Shown here: piece after piece, positions 1 to 8,087 of the stretch
Position numbering within the stretch: position 1 is the first letter of the stretch
How the letters are laid out: the number at the start of each line of letters is the position of its first letter
Assembly (NCBI RefSeq): GCF_014773545.1
Contig: NZ_SDDV01000016.1
Coordinates: 1 to 34,980 of the forward strand
DNA: 34,980 nucleotides
DNA from: Hydrogenophaga sp.
Lineage (GTDB): Bacteria; Pseudomonadota; Gammaproteobacteria; Burkholderiales; Burkholderiaceae_C
Reading direction: 5' to 3'
The notes under the pieces: generated by a model
The model's input: the letters and a program-made list of their open reading frames with translations, nothing else
The model's database searches: none
Told to the model about the DNA's origin: nothing
Position numbers and translations under genes: made by a program

Positions 1-37
1 CGCGGATGGTTTCAATTTGAGCTGTGCTTAGTCTCAT
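1..37 (-). CDS. 5' end of an unidentified gene leaving the window (possible nucleotidyltransferase)
   Basis: An ATG at 37-35 on the minus strand opens a frame reading MRLSTAQIETIR to the window edge. The wording resembles the first residues of small nucleotidyltransferase-domain (MNT/KNTase-like) proteins, but twelve residues are too few to prove this. It lies about 85 nt beyond the manC stop on the same strand, so it could be the next gene of the exopolysaccharide operon or a separate unit. No strong ribosome binding site is visible before it. Confidence 0.35.
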   Translation of the reverse strand, partial: MRLSTAQIETIR

Positions 38-122
38 CGTGCAATGGCGAACGTGAAATGCGATGCATCACTGCCCGCTCTCTGGTTCAATGCCCGGAAA
101 ATGGTTTTGACCCGCAACATCT

Positions 123-1614
123 TCAGGCTTTCCTGGCCGGTTCGATGCGGCCGTAGGTGTCTTCCAGCCGCACGATGTCGTCTTCCCCCAGGTAGCTGCC
201 CGATTGCACTTCGATCATCTCCAGCTCCAGCTTGCCGGGGTTGTGCAGGCGGTGCACCTCGCCGATCGGGATGTAGGTGCTCTGGTTTTCGGTCAGCAAA
301 AACACTTTGCTGCCGTTGGTCACCTCGGCCGTGCCCTGCACCACGATCCAGTGCTCGGCGCGGTGGTGGTGTTTTTGCAGGCTCAGGCGGGCGCCGGGTT
401 TGACGCCGATGCGCTTGACCTGAAAGCGCTCGCCCATGTCGATGCTGTCGTACCAGCCCCAGGGCCGGGCCACGCGCCGGTGCAGGGTGGCCTGTGGCAG
501 CTTCGCGTTTTCGAGGTGGGCCACCACGTCTTTGACCTGCTCGGCGTGGTCGCGCTGCGCCACCAGCAGGGCGTCGGGCGTGTCGATGATGAGCAGGTCT
601 TGCGTGCCCAGCGCCACCACCGTGCGCCCGGGCGCGTGGATGTAGGTGTTGCGCGCTTGCAGGGCGTGGCCCTGGCCGGTGATGCGGTTGCCCTGGCCGT
701 CGGCGGGGGTCAGCTCGGCCACGGCGTTCCAACTGCCCACGTCGCTCCACTGGCCCACGAAGGGCAGCACCGCCACGTCTTGGTGGTGTTCCATCACCGC
801 GTAGTCGATGCTTTGTGAGCGGCAGGCCAGAAAGGCGTCTTTCTGCGGGCGCACGAAGTGCAGTCCGTTGCCCGGGGAGCGTTTCAGTGGCCGCGCCGGC
901 CATGGCGGCCTGGCAGTTGGCCAGTATGTCGGCCGCGTGAGCGCCCAGCGCCGCCAGCAGCACGCTGGCGCGGGCCAGGAAGATGCCCGCGTTCCACAAC
1001 ACCTTGCCTTGCAGCAGCAGCGCCTGGGCGGCGTCGGCCTGGGGCTTTTCGATGAAGCGGGCCACCGCGCGGCTGCCATCGGCCCGCGCCGCACCCTGCT
1101 CGATGTAGCCATAGGCCGTGCTGGGGAAGCTGGGCAGCACGCCGAAGGTGACGATGGCGCCCGATTCGGCGGCGCCCACGCCCTGCCGCACCATGGCGGC
1201 AAAGGCGGCGGTGTCGGGGATGTGGTGGTCGGCCGGGCAGAACAGCAGCAGCGGGTCGGCCGCATCGGCTGCGCGCGCGCGGGCACTGACATGCAGGGCG
1301 GCCAGCGCCATGGCGGCGGCGGTGTTGCGGCCAGCGGGTTCGAGCAGCAGCTCGCCGCCCAGGCCTGCGGCCTGCAGGTCGTCGGCCACCAGAAAGCGGT
1401 GGTCTTCGGCGGCCACGCACAGCAGCGGCGTTTGGGCAAAGGCCAGGCGCTCGGCCGTGAGCCGCAGCAGGCTCTTGTTGCCGATCAGCGGCACGAACTG
1501 CTTGGGGTGGCTCTTGCGGCTGAGCGGCCACAGGCGCGTGCCCGAGCCGCCACAGAGGATGACGGGGACGATGGGTGCAGGGGTGCTGGGCGTCATGGAG
1601 GGTTCGCGTGCCAT
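123..1614 (-). pseudogene. manC: manC: mannose-1-phosphate guanylyltransferase / mannose-6-phosphate isomerase, frameshifted
   Basis: This bifunctional enzyme makes GDP-mannose from mannose-1-phosphate and GTP and isomerises mannose-6-phosphate, supplying precursor for the exopolysaccharide. The N-terminal half has the pyrophosphorylase motif GGSGTRLWPLSRKSHPKQF (about residues 20-38). The C-terminal half has the cupin-type isomerase domain, with RPWGWYDSIDMG, QKHHHRAEHW and PIGEVHRLHNPGK. The two halves are in different frames. The switch lies at the CCCGGGG run at 871-877 and behaves as one extra base; removing it restores a continuous protein of about 496 residues, the normal family length. 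Flanking residues are otherwise well conserved, so this is a very recent mutation or a sequencing error. The ATG at 1614 overlaps the upstream stop by one base (TGATG). An alternative ATG is at 1596. Confidence 0.85.
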
Positions 1615-2747
1615 CAGCGGGGTCGCCTGGGGCGGGGCTTGGGTTGGGGCCTGGGCCTGGCCTGCGGTGGCGAAGGCGCGCCGTCTGGCAGCGGGTGCAA
1701 CTGGGCACGGCGGGCCAGCAACTGGTAGATCAGGTGGTACCAATGCACGCAGACCAGCAGCGCCGCGATGGCCGCCCACACCGGCGCGCCTTCCAGCGCC
1801 ACGGCCAGGCCGGCGGGCAGCGCGGCATACAGCCACAGCAGGGGCGACACCGCGGCGTTGCGCAAGCGCGGGTTCCAGTGGGCAAGCCAGCGCATGATCA
1901 CCTGCGTCTTGATCAGGCTGTGCAGGTGCAGGTTGTCGGGCGCGCCCGTGGGCAGGCGCTGGCGGAGGCGGCGCCACACGCTGTAGAGCACTTCGGTCAC
2001 CGGGTAGGCGCAGGCCAGCAGCACCAGCCAGGGCGAGACGCCGGGGTGGCGCATGACCAGCAGCACCGCCAGCCAGGCCAGCGCAAAGCCCACCAGGTAG
2101 GCGCCACCGTCGCCCAGGAAGATCTTGCCCAGCGGAAAGTTCACCAGCCAGAAGCCCAGCACGGCGGCGCCCAGCACGGCGCAAACCAGCGCCAGCGGGG
2201 TATCGCCCTGCAGGCCGGCCAGGCTGCCCAGCGCCGCCAAAATCACCAGCACCGTGCCGCTGGACAGGCCGTTGAAGCCGTCGATGATGTTGACGGCATT
2301 GGCCACCCCGGCCACGGCAAACGCGGTGAACAGCACCGCCGCAGGGCCCCAGGCGAGCAGGTCGTCCAGCAGCGGAACGTCGACCCGGTTCAGGGCCACG
2401 CCGGTGAGCCAGCAGGCCAGGGCACCGCTGACCATGGTGGCCAGCAGGCGGGCGGACACGCCCACTTTTTTGGTGATGTCTTCCAGCAGGCCGGCGGCAA
2501 AGGCGGGCACGCTGGCCAGCAGCAGCGGTTGCAGCAGGGTCTGCACATCGGCACTGGCCAGCGCCCAGGCCGCCACCAGACCAGCCGCCACACCCACGCC
2601 GCCGATGCGGGGTGTGGGCTTGGTGTGGAACTTCTGCACGCCGGCGGTGTGGTCCATGCTGAAGTGGCCGTGCCAGTGCTTGGTGAACACCAGCAGCAGG
2701 CTCACCCCCAGCGAAACCAGCAGCGCGGCCAGCACAAAGTTGGGCAT
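1614..2747 (-). CDS. WecA/MraY-family undecaprenyl-phosphate glycosyl-1-phosphate transferase
   Basis: This 377-residue polytopic membrane enzyme of glycosyltransferase family 4 (polyprenyl-phosphate type) would move a sugar-1-phosphate from a UDP-sugar to undecaprenyl phosphate. That is the first committed step of a Wzy-dependent polysaccharide repeat unit. Family motifs are visible: HTKPTPRIGG (41-50), LEDITKK (88-94), the catalytic NAVNIIDGFNGL (150-161), FLGDGG (210-215) and the cytoplasmic HLHSLI segment. About ten hydrophobic segments alternate with short loops. It lies 20 nt after the chain-length regulator and overlaps manC by one base, so it is in the operon. The donor sugar cannot be read from sequence. 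The C-terminal tail is proline- and arginine-rich. Confidence 0.85.
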   Translation of the reverse strand: MPNFVLAALLVSLGVSLLLVFTKHWHGHFSMDHTAGVQKFHTKPTPRIGGVGVAAGLVAAWALASADVQTLLQPLLLASVPAFAAGLLEDITKKVGVSARLLATMVSGALACWLTGVALNRVDVPLLDDLLAWGPAAVLFTAFAVAGVANAVNIIDGFNGLSSGTVLVILAALGSLAGLQGDTPLALVCAVLGAAVLGFWLVNFPLGKIFLGDGGAYLVGFALAWLAVLLVMRHPGVSPWLVLLACAYPVTEVLYSVWRRLRQRLPTGAPDNLHLHSLIKTQVIMRWLAHWNPRLRNAAVSPLLWLYAALPAGLAVALEGAPVWAAIAALLVCVHWYHLIYQLLARRAQLHPLPDGAPSPPQARPRPQPKPRPRRPR

Positions 2748-2767
2748 GTCTGGGCTCGCTCGGTCGC

Positions 2768-3949
2768 TCAGGGGGTGCGCGGGCGCCGCCCCAGGGCGCG
2801 GGCCCAGGCCTCGCGCAGGCGCTGGAGCTTCTGGGCCGACACATCGTCTTGCGCCGCGTTGCGCAGCGCCTGCCGCACGAACACGAACAACAGCAGCGCA
2901 AAGCCGCTGGCCAGCGTGGCCAGCACGGCGATCATGCCTTTTTGCGGATTGCTCTTGTGCTCGGGGGTTTGCGCTGCGTCCAGCACCTGGATCAGCGCGC
3001 CTTCGCGGCTTTCGTCAATGCGGGCTATTTCGTACTGCTTGGCAAACAATTCAAACAGGGTTTCGTGGTACTTGAAGTCGCGGTAAGCGGCCAGGTAGTT
3101 GCCCGCATCTTGTGTTGCCGAGGGATTAAGTTTTTCGGCATTGCTAAGCTGAGCCCGCAGAGCGGCCAGCGTGGTCAGGGCCTGGCGGAAGTCGGGCGCG
3201 GCTTCGGTGAGGTAGCCGCGCATGGTGGCTACTTTCACTTCTTGCGCGGTAATGCTGGCCTGCAACTGGGCCAGCCGTTCCACGACGGCCTGCGGGCTTG
3301 CCTTGATCGCTCTTATGCTCACCCCGCTGGCTTGCAAGGCTTGCTCGGATTGCGTGAGCATCTCAGCGGCTTCGGAGAGTTTATTTGCAAAGAACAGGCG
3401 GCGCTGCTGCGCTTCGGTAACGGCCAGGCGGCCCAGCAGCAGGGTGAGTTCTTGCACATGGGCGTTGGCCAGTTCGGCGGCAAAGGCGGGGTCTTTGTCG
3501 TCCACATAGATGCGGATCAGGCCGTCTTTGCCGCTGTTGATGCGGGCGTTTGCGCTCAGTTGCCTGCGCGCCGATTCCATGAATTCCGATTCGTAGCGCT
3601 CCATGAGTTGGAAGCGCTCAATCAGCGCGTCTTGCAGGGCCCGGCTCTGCAAAAAACTAATATATTGATCGTTGGGGTCTTTGATGCCGGCGGCCGCCCC
3701 GGCCAAGCCCCCGAGCGCGCCTATGCCTTGCAGCATGGAGGCAGCAGCGTTTTGCTGCTGCTGTGGCGGGAGAAATAGGGTGCTGGCGGTGAAGGTGGGG
3801 GCGATGGTGAAACTGTAGCCCAGCGCCAGCAGGCCCACCAGCAGCGGGCCCAGCACCAGCAGGCGCAGGTTGTCCAGCACGGTTTGCAGCAGATCGAGCA
3901 GGCTGATTTCGTCGTCTTCGGGCTCGGCCTTTGAGAGTTGCTCGGTCAT
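2768..3949 (-). CDS. Wzz-family polysaccharide chain-length determinant
   Basis: This inner-membrane protein of about 393 residues controls polymer length in Wzy-dependent polysaccharide assembly. It has the expected shape: a short acidic cytoplasmic N-terminus, a first membrane segment (LVLGPLLVGLLALGYSF), a periplasmic Wzz domain beginning PTFTASTLFLPPQQQQ, a long helical middle, and a second membrane segment near the C-terminus (GMIAVLATLASGFALLLFVF). There is no C-terminal tyrosine-kinase domain, so it is not a BY-kinase fusion. The ATG at 3949 is chosen. A GTG at 3958 overlaps the upstream stop as GTGA and is also possible. It sits between the export protein and the initiating transferase in the same operon. 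Confidence 0.85.
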   Translation of the reverse strand: MTEQLSKAEPEDDEISLLDLLQTVLDNLRLLVLGPLLVGLLALGYSFTIAPTFTASTLFLPPQQQQNAAASMLQGIGALGGLAGAAAGIKDPNDQYISFLQSRALQDALIERFQLMERYESEFMESARRQLSANARINSGKDGLIRIYVDDKDPAFAAELANAHVQELTLLLGRLAVTEAQQRRLFFANKLSEAAEMLTQSEQALQASGVSIRAIKASPQAVVERLAQLQASITAQEVKVATMRGYLTEAAPDFRQALTTLAALRAQLSNAEKLNPSATQDAGNYLAAYRDFKYHETLFELFAKQYEIARIDESREGALIQVLDAAQTPEHKSNPQKGMIAVLATLASGFALLLFVFVRQALRNAAQDDVSAQKLQRLREAWARALGRRPRTP

Positions 3950-3954
3950 GACTG

Positions 3955-6291
3955 TCACAGGTTGTTGATGGTTTTGAGGGCGGCCACACCCAGACCGAAG
4001 TTCGCGAATATTTGCGTCCAGTCTCGCACCGCACGCGTCCAGAAGTTGTAGCGGCTTTCGCGGTTCACCTGCGCCGGTACCACGAGGGTGTCGCCGGGCA
4101 TCATCTCCAGCGATTCAAAGCCGTCGCCAAAGAAAGTGCTGCGGTCGCGCCGGGCGATGACGGTGCCGTCAGCGCGCAGCACGAAAGCCTGCCTGGGTTC
4201 TGCCTCTTCAGTCAGGCCTGCGAGCTTGACCACGTCGCCCACGGTTTTGCCGGGTTTGTGGATGAACACGTTTTCATTGTGTAGCGAGCCAAACGCCGAC
4301 ACAAAGCCCGGCCGGGCGGGGACGAAGATATGATCGCCGTCTTCCAGTGGCAGCGCGGGCAGGCTGGCCAGTTCCCGAGCTTCGGGGTCCAGTCGCAGCG
4401 CGATGCGGCCGTTGCTGCGCATGGCCTTGAGGCGGGCGATCTGTCTGTTGATCTGGGCTTGTTGCTGCTGATGCAGCAACTGAGCCCGGGCCACGTCGTC
4501 GGTGCCGACGTTGGAGAGATCGACGCTGGCCTGAGCTTGCGCCTGGGTTTCGAGGCGACGGATGAGGGTGTCAAAGTTTTCTTGTTGGTGGCGTCGGACA
4601 GATTCCCGTTTGAATTCGGTGCCGAATACGAAGGCCTGCGGGGTGAGGCCGCCAATGCGTTGCAGCAACTGCGGCAGGGTTTCGCCAGGTTGCGCCTGGT
4701 ATATGCCGGGCGCAGCCACTTCTCCTTCAAGTTGAACCAGACGGGTTTGCCTGCCCTGTGGCAAGCGCAGGTCGCGCTGGCTCAGGACGGTGACCACATC
4801 GCCCGCTTGCAACAGCAGATTTTGTGAGGGGTCGCGCTGCAGCACGGCCTGGCCCAGGTTGAAGGGAATGAGATCTATGGCCAGGGTGTTTCGGTTTAGC
4901 CGCTCGATGACGGCGTAGTCCCAGTTGATCTGGTCGGCCAGGCCGCGCACCCGATCGGTGATGCTGACGCCAGCGTCTTTTGCTATGGCTGTGCTTTGCA
5001 CCAGCAGGTTCTTGCGCTTGTAAAAATCGGGGGTGATTAGCGCGTCGCGCTCGGGAATGAGGTCTAGGATTCTCATGCCCTCGAACCATTTGTGGCGCAG
5101 CGGGGCGGCCACTGTGCCTTGCAAGGTGACGGCGTTGCCGAACGCGGGGCTGATGCCCAGCACGGTGAGCACGTCGCCGTCGCGCAGGGGCAGCTTGAGC
5201 CCGGCGGGGTCCAGGGTGATGTCTTGCACGCGCCGTGGGGGTGTTTGCTCGGGTGCAATGCGTTCCAGCAGGGCTCTGCTGGTGCTGGCGAGTACGGGCA
5301 CGCCACCGCTCAGGGCCAGGATGTCGCCTATGCTGTCGGCGCCGGGCTTGAGTTCGTAGATGGCGGCGCTGTCGATCGCGCCCGTGACGGCAACGCTGGG
5401 ACCGACGGGCGGAATCACGATCACATCACCGCTTTGCAGCGTCATGTCGCGCGTTTTGTCGCCTTTGGCGATGAACTCGTACAGGTCCAGCGTGGTGATT
5501 ACTTTGCCGCCGCGGCTGAGCTGGATATTGCGCATGGAGCCAGTGGCCGCCGGGCCGCCGCTGGCAAACAAGGCGTTGACTGCGGTGCTCAGGCTCGACA
5601 CCTGGTGCGTGCCCGGTTGCTGAGCATGGCCCACCACATACACCTGGATGCTGCGCAGGCGGCCCATGTTGGCGTTCAGGCTGAAGTTGGTGAAAATGCG
5701 GCCGAGCTGGCTTTGCAGCACGCCTTCGAGATTGCCCAGCCGCACGCCAGCGAGTGTGACGGCGCCGACATGGGGTAGCGCGATCTGTCCGTTGCGGTCA
5801 ACGTTGAACACGCCGGTGAACTCCACCGCCCCCCACACGTGCAGGTGAATTTCATCTCCCGGACCCAGGATGTAGTCGCCCGGCGCGGGCTGCGTCGCAT
5901 CGGCGGCAAAGCGGGCGGGGCTGTCAAACAAATCGCTGCCAAACATGGGCAGCAGGTGCCCCGTCGATTCTTGAACAAAGCGCTGGAACTGTGTGGCGGC
6001 GGCGGTGCGGCGCTGGCTGCCGACACGCTGGGCCTCGGGGGCGAGCGCATCGGGCGGCTGCTGCGCCAGGGCCCTGGCTTGGTCTGCGCTGGCGCCAGCG
6101 GCCGCAGGTGCCATAGAAAGAACCGCGGGGGCAGCCACCGTGGGTGCGGCCGCGCTTGTTGCGACCGCTGCGGCAGCAGCCGACGCGCTGCCCGGGGTCA
6201 CGATTTGCGCATGTGCGGTGGCAAGCCCAAAGCCCAGAAGAATCAGCGGCAGAAAATTTCGCATGCGGGATGAACGGTTTGTGATCGACAT
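3955..6291 (-). CDS. Polysaccharide export protein with multiple SLBB domains (Wza/GfcE-like)
   Basis: This is a 778-residue secreted protein of the outer-membrane polysaccharide exporter class. The start at 6291 gives a signal peptide (MRNFLPLILLGFGLATAHA) and avoids overlap with uppS; a longer frame runs to 6381. After an alanine-rich linker come the polysaccharide-export domain (about 135-222, with PGDYILGPGDEIHLHVWG) and a first SLBB domain. Further SLBB-like blocks begin VTGAIDSAAIYELKPG, QLEGEVAAPGIYQAQPG and FGSLHNENVFIHKPG. It is about twice the length of E. coli Wza. The signal cleavage site carries no cysteine, so unlike Wza it is not predicted to be a lipoprotein. The C-terminus ends in an amphipathic stretch (WTQIFANFGLGVAALKTI) that might cross the outer membrane. 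It lies 32 nt after uppS and overlaps the GTG start option of the Wzz gene. Confidence 0.85.
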   Translation of the reverse strand: MSITNRSSRMRNFLPLILLGFGLATAHAQIVTPGSASAAAAAVATSAAAPTVAAPAVLSMAPAAAGASADQARALAQQPPDALAPEAQRVGSQRRTAAATQFQRFVQESTGHLLPMFGSDLFDSPARFAADATQPAPGDYILGPGDEIHLHVWGAVEFTGVFNVDRNGQIALPHVGAVTLAGVRLGNLEGVLQSQLGRIFTNFSLNANMGRLRSIQVYVVGHAQQPGTHQVSSLSTAVNALFASGGPAATGSMRNIQLSRGGKVITTLDLYEFIAKGDKTRDMTLQSGDVIVIPPVGPSVAVTGAIDSAAIYELKPGADSIGDILALSGGVPVLASTSRALLERIAPEQTPPRRVQDITLDPAGLKLPLRDGDVLTVLGISPAFGNAVTLQGTVAAPLRHKWFEGMRILDLIPERDALITPDFYKRKNLLVQSTAIAKDAGVSITDRVRGLADQINWDYAVIERLNRNTLAIDLIPFNLGQAVLQRDPSQNLLLQAGDVVTVLSQRDLRLPQGRQTRLVQLEGEVAAPGIYQAQPGETLPQLLQRIGGLTPQAFVFGTEFKRESVRRHQQENFDTLIRRLETQAQAQASVDLSNVGTDDVARAQLLHQQQQAQINRQIARLKAMRSNGRIALRLDPEARELASLPALPLEDGDHIFVPARPGFVSAFGSLHNENVFIHKPGKTVGDVVKLAGLTEEAEPRQAFVLRADGTVIARRDRSTFFGDGFESLEMMPGDTLVVPAQVNRESRYNFWTRAVRDWTQIFANFGLGVAALKTINNL

Positions 6292-6323
6292 AGGGGCTTG
6301 GTACGGCTGCTGCGCAGCCGGGA

Positions 6324-7061
6324 TCATCGGCTGGCTTTGAGGGGGGTGCCGCCGAATCGGCGATCGCGAAGATGGAACCACTGTATAGCCTGATCCAGTG
6401 ACTGGGCCGTGAAATCAGGCCACAAGGTATCGGTGAAATACAGTTCAGAGTAGGCCATCTGCCAGAGCAAGAAGTTGCTGATGCGTGACTCGCCACCCGT
6501 GCGGATGACCAAATCGGGATCTGGGGCGTAAGCCATGCTGAAATAGGGCCGAAGGTTTTGCTCGGTGAGTTCGGCGCACGGGTCTGCGGGTTGCTGGCTC
6601 ATCCAGGCGCGCGTGGCCTGCAGCATGTCCCAGCGCCCGCCGTAGTTGGCAGCAATGGTGAGGGTGATGCGGGTGTTGTGTGCGGTTTTTTCCTGCGACT
6701 CGCGCATGAGCCGCTGCAAGCGGGCGTCAAAAGCGCTCAGGTCTCCTACCACCTTGAGGCGAACGCCGTGGGCGTTCATGTCAGTCACTTCTTTTTCAAG
6801 GTAATGCACGAACAGCCCCATCAGGCTGCTCACCTCTTCCATCGGGCGGCTCCAGTTCTCGGTGCTGAAGGCAAACAGCGTCAGGTAGCGGATGCCCCGC
6901 TCCGAGCAGGCCTGCACGATGTTGCGCACCCGGCGCGCGCCGCTGGCGTGCCCGATCGCCTTGGGCAGGCTGCGCTGGCTGGCCCAGCGCCGGTTGCCGT
7001 CCATCACGATGGCAATGTGCTGGGGTGCTGCGACAGTGACGGGGATAGGGATGACGGGCAT
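6324..7061 (-). CDS. uppS: Undecaprenyl diphosphate synthase
   Basis: This 245-residue cis-prenyltransferase condenses isopentenyl diphosphate onto farnesyl diphosphate to make the C55 lipid carrier. The signature [13 protein letters not shown] carries the catalytic Asp (D21). [15 protein letters not shown], the NYGGRWDM block and the [22 protein letters not shown] substrate-binding region follow. The ATG at 7061 is preferred; an in-frame TTG at 7091 would add ten residues. It leads an exopolysaccharide operon rather than the usual frr-uppS-cdsA-dxr cluster, so it may be a second copy that boosts carrier supply. No strong Shine-Dalgarno precedes the ATG. Confidence 0.92.
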   Translation of the reverse strand: MPVIPIPVTVAAPQHIAIVMDGNRRWASQRSLPKAIGHASGARRVRNIVQACSERGIRYLTLFAFSTENWSRPMEEVSSLMGLFVHYLEKEVTDMNAHGVRLKVVGDLSAFDARLQRLMRESQEKTAHNTRITLTIAANYGGRWDMLQATRAWMSQQPADPCAELTEQNLRPYFSMAYAPDPDLVIRTGGESRISNFLLWQMAYSELYFTDTLWPDFTAQSLDQAIQWFHLRDRRFGGTPLKASR

Positions 7062-7108
7062 GAAAAGAGTCTTTTCTTGAATTGAATTCAATTGTACGAC
7101 TATGACAC

Positions 7109-7141
7109 AAAAAAAACTCTTTCCAGGAGCGGTTGCTCCGG
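7109..7141 (-). terminator. Possible Rho-independent terminator downstream of moaC
   Basis: On the minus strand the arms GGAGC and GCTCC (7139-7135 and 7130-7126) form a hairpin with a 4-nt loop and flanking CC/GG pairs. A run of eight T follows (7116-7109), about nine nt beyond the stem. The gap weakens the call. It would end transcription from moaC before uppS. It could instead be part of the uppS leader. Confidence 0.3.
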
Positions 7142-7293
7142 CTCACTCATCCCTGTGCAGCCGAACCCAAGCCAAGCGGCGTTGGCTGGTCGGTCTGGGG
7201 CGGCCTTGGGGCGGCCCCAGCGTAACACCTGTTCGACTATTGATTTGGCCCGGTGAAGTCTTGAGTTCCGTTCCGGCTGAGATTGTCCTTCGA

Positions 7294-7319
7294 CCCTTCG
7301 ACAGGCTCAGGGCGAACGG
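7294..7319 (+). repeat. REP-like intergenic element, copy 1
   Basis: The 26-bp unit starts CCCTTCGACAGGCTCAGGGC and ends GAACGG. I recognise this CTTCGACAAGCTCAGGGCGAACGG type as a dispersed intergenic repeat in many proteobacterial genomes. The copy is followed 44 bp later by a second in the same orientation. A CTTCGAC (7288-7294) precedes it. Confidence 0.6.
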
Positions 7320-7337
7320 TTGCTGCTGCGGTCGAAG

Positions 7338-7363
7338 CCCTTCGGCAAGCTCAGGGCGAACGG
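7338..7363 (+). repeat. REP-like intergenic element, copy 2
   Basis: This is the second copy of the 26-bp element, differing from copy 1 at two positions (CGGCAAGC instead of CGACAGGC). It is preceded by GTCGAAG (7331-7337), the reverse complement of the CTTCGAC before copy 1, so the pair can fold into a larger hairpin. It begins eight nt beyond the moaC stop. Confidence 0.6.
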
Positions 7364-7371
7364 CTCACACT

Positions 7372-7887
7372 TCACAAGGCTGGGTCAATAGGTATGGATG
7401 CGGCCACAAAAAGCCCGCTCTTGCCGCCGCGCTTCTCCATCAGCCGCAGCCCGCCGATGATCATGCCCCGGTCCACCGCCTTGCACATGTCGTAGATGGT
7501 GAGCAGCGCCACGCTGGCCGCACTGAGGGCTTCCATTTCCACGCCGGTCGGGCCGGTGCATTCGGCGCTGGCGCGGCACAGCACACTGTGGGACGCGGCG
7601 TCCACTTCAAACTCGACCGTCACACGGGTGAGCGCGACCGGGTGGCACAGGGGGATCAGCTCGCTGGTTTTTTTGGCGCCCTGGATGCCGGCGATGCGGG
7701 CGACGCCGAGCACGTCACCTTTTTTGGCGTTGCCGCTTTGAATGAGCGCCAGGGTGGCGGGCGCCATGCTGATGCGGCCTTCGGCCAGCGCCACGCGGTG
7801 CGTGCTGGCTTTGGCGGACACGTCCACCATGTGGGTCTGGCCCCGGGCGTCGAAGTGGGTGAGCGGGCTAAGGGGCTGGTCGGTCAT
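7372..7887 (-). CDS. moaC: Cyclic pyranopterin monophosphate synthase MoaC
   Basis: MoaC converts the MoaA product 3',8-cyclo-7,8-dihydro-GTP to cyclic pyranopterin monophosphate in molybdenum cofactor synthesis. The 171-residue length is slightly above the usual 160. Conserved blocks are [27 protein letters not shown] (the LIPLCHP part at 77-83), [13 protein letters not shown] (109-121) and [11 protein letters not shown] (132-142), with the KR-GGKSG tail near the C-terminus. The start ATG at 7887 lies seven residues before the conserved core. It stands alone between the repeat region and the divergent lolC; no other moa genes are in the window. Confidence 0.95.
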   Translation of the reverse strand: MTDQPLSPLTHFDARGQTHMVDVSAKASTHRVALAEGRISMAPATLALIQSGNAKKGDVLGVARIAGIQGAKKTSELIPLCHPVALTRVTVEFEVDAASHSVLCRASAECTGPTGVEMEALSAASVALLTIYDMCKAVDRGMIIGGLRLMEKRGGKSGLFVAASIPIDPAL

Positions 7888-8054
7888 GGCGGGTTGTGCG
7901 GGTATAAACGGGTGAAATCGGGGTCAGATTCTAATTTGCGCTGAACGATGCGGAGTTATCCGGGTCGGACTTGCGTGGTGCGCGCGGCCGGGCGTCGCTG
8001 CGGTCTGGTTGAACCCCAATCCCGCCCTTGAACGCGCCCGCTGGGGCCGCCCTG

Positions 8055-8060
8055 CATAAT
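8055..8060 (+). promoter_or_regulatory. Possible -10 element upstream of lolC
   Basis: CATAAT immediately preceded by TG lies 27 nt before the lolC ATG, in the divergent moaC-lolC spacer. No -35 hexamer stands at a standard distance, so this would be a weak or extended -10 promoter. Confidence 0.25.
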
Positions 8061-8087
8061 CAAATCGAAAAGCTTCTCTGGCACTCC

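Larger units (their letters stand above)
7062..7371. other. 310-nt intergenic region between uppS and moaC, with repeats and hairpins
   Basis: No protein-coding gene is visible. Read on the minus strand it holds the 3' flank of moaC and the 5' flank of uppS. It contains two copies of a 26-bp REP-like element (7294-7319 and 7338-7363), a short hairpin (7195-7201 with 7214-7220) and a terminator-like hairpin with a T8 run (7109-7141). Near uppS is an AT-rich stretch with TACAAT at 7096-7091 (minus), a possible -10 box; no convincing -35 is found at 16-18 nt. Confidence 0.5.

Noticed and set aside
34..117. A 28-codon frame (MLRVKTIFRALNQ...) after manC whose stop overlaps the next ATG
   Set aside because: It has no known similarity, no ribosome binding site, and lies in the frame left open by the manC break; likely chance.
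34..2901. A 955-codon open frame on the minus strand
   Set aside because: It runs through the wrong frame of the glycosyl-phosphate transferase and only its middle part (manC N-terminus) is real; high GC keeps it open.
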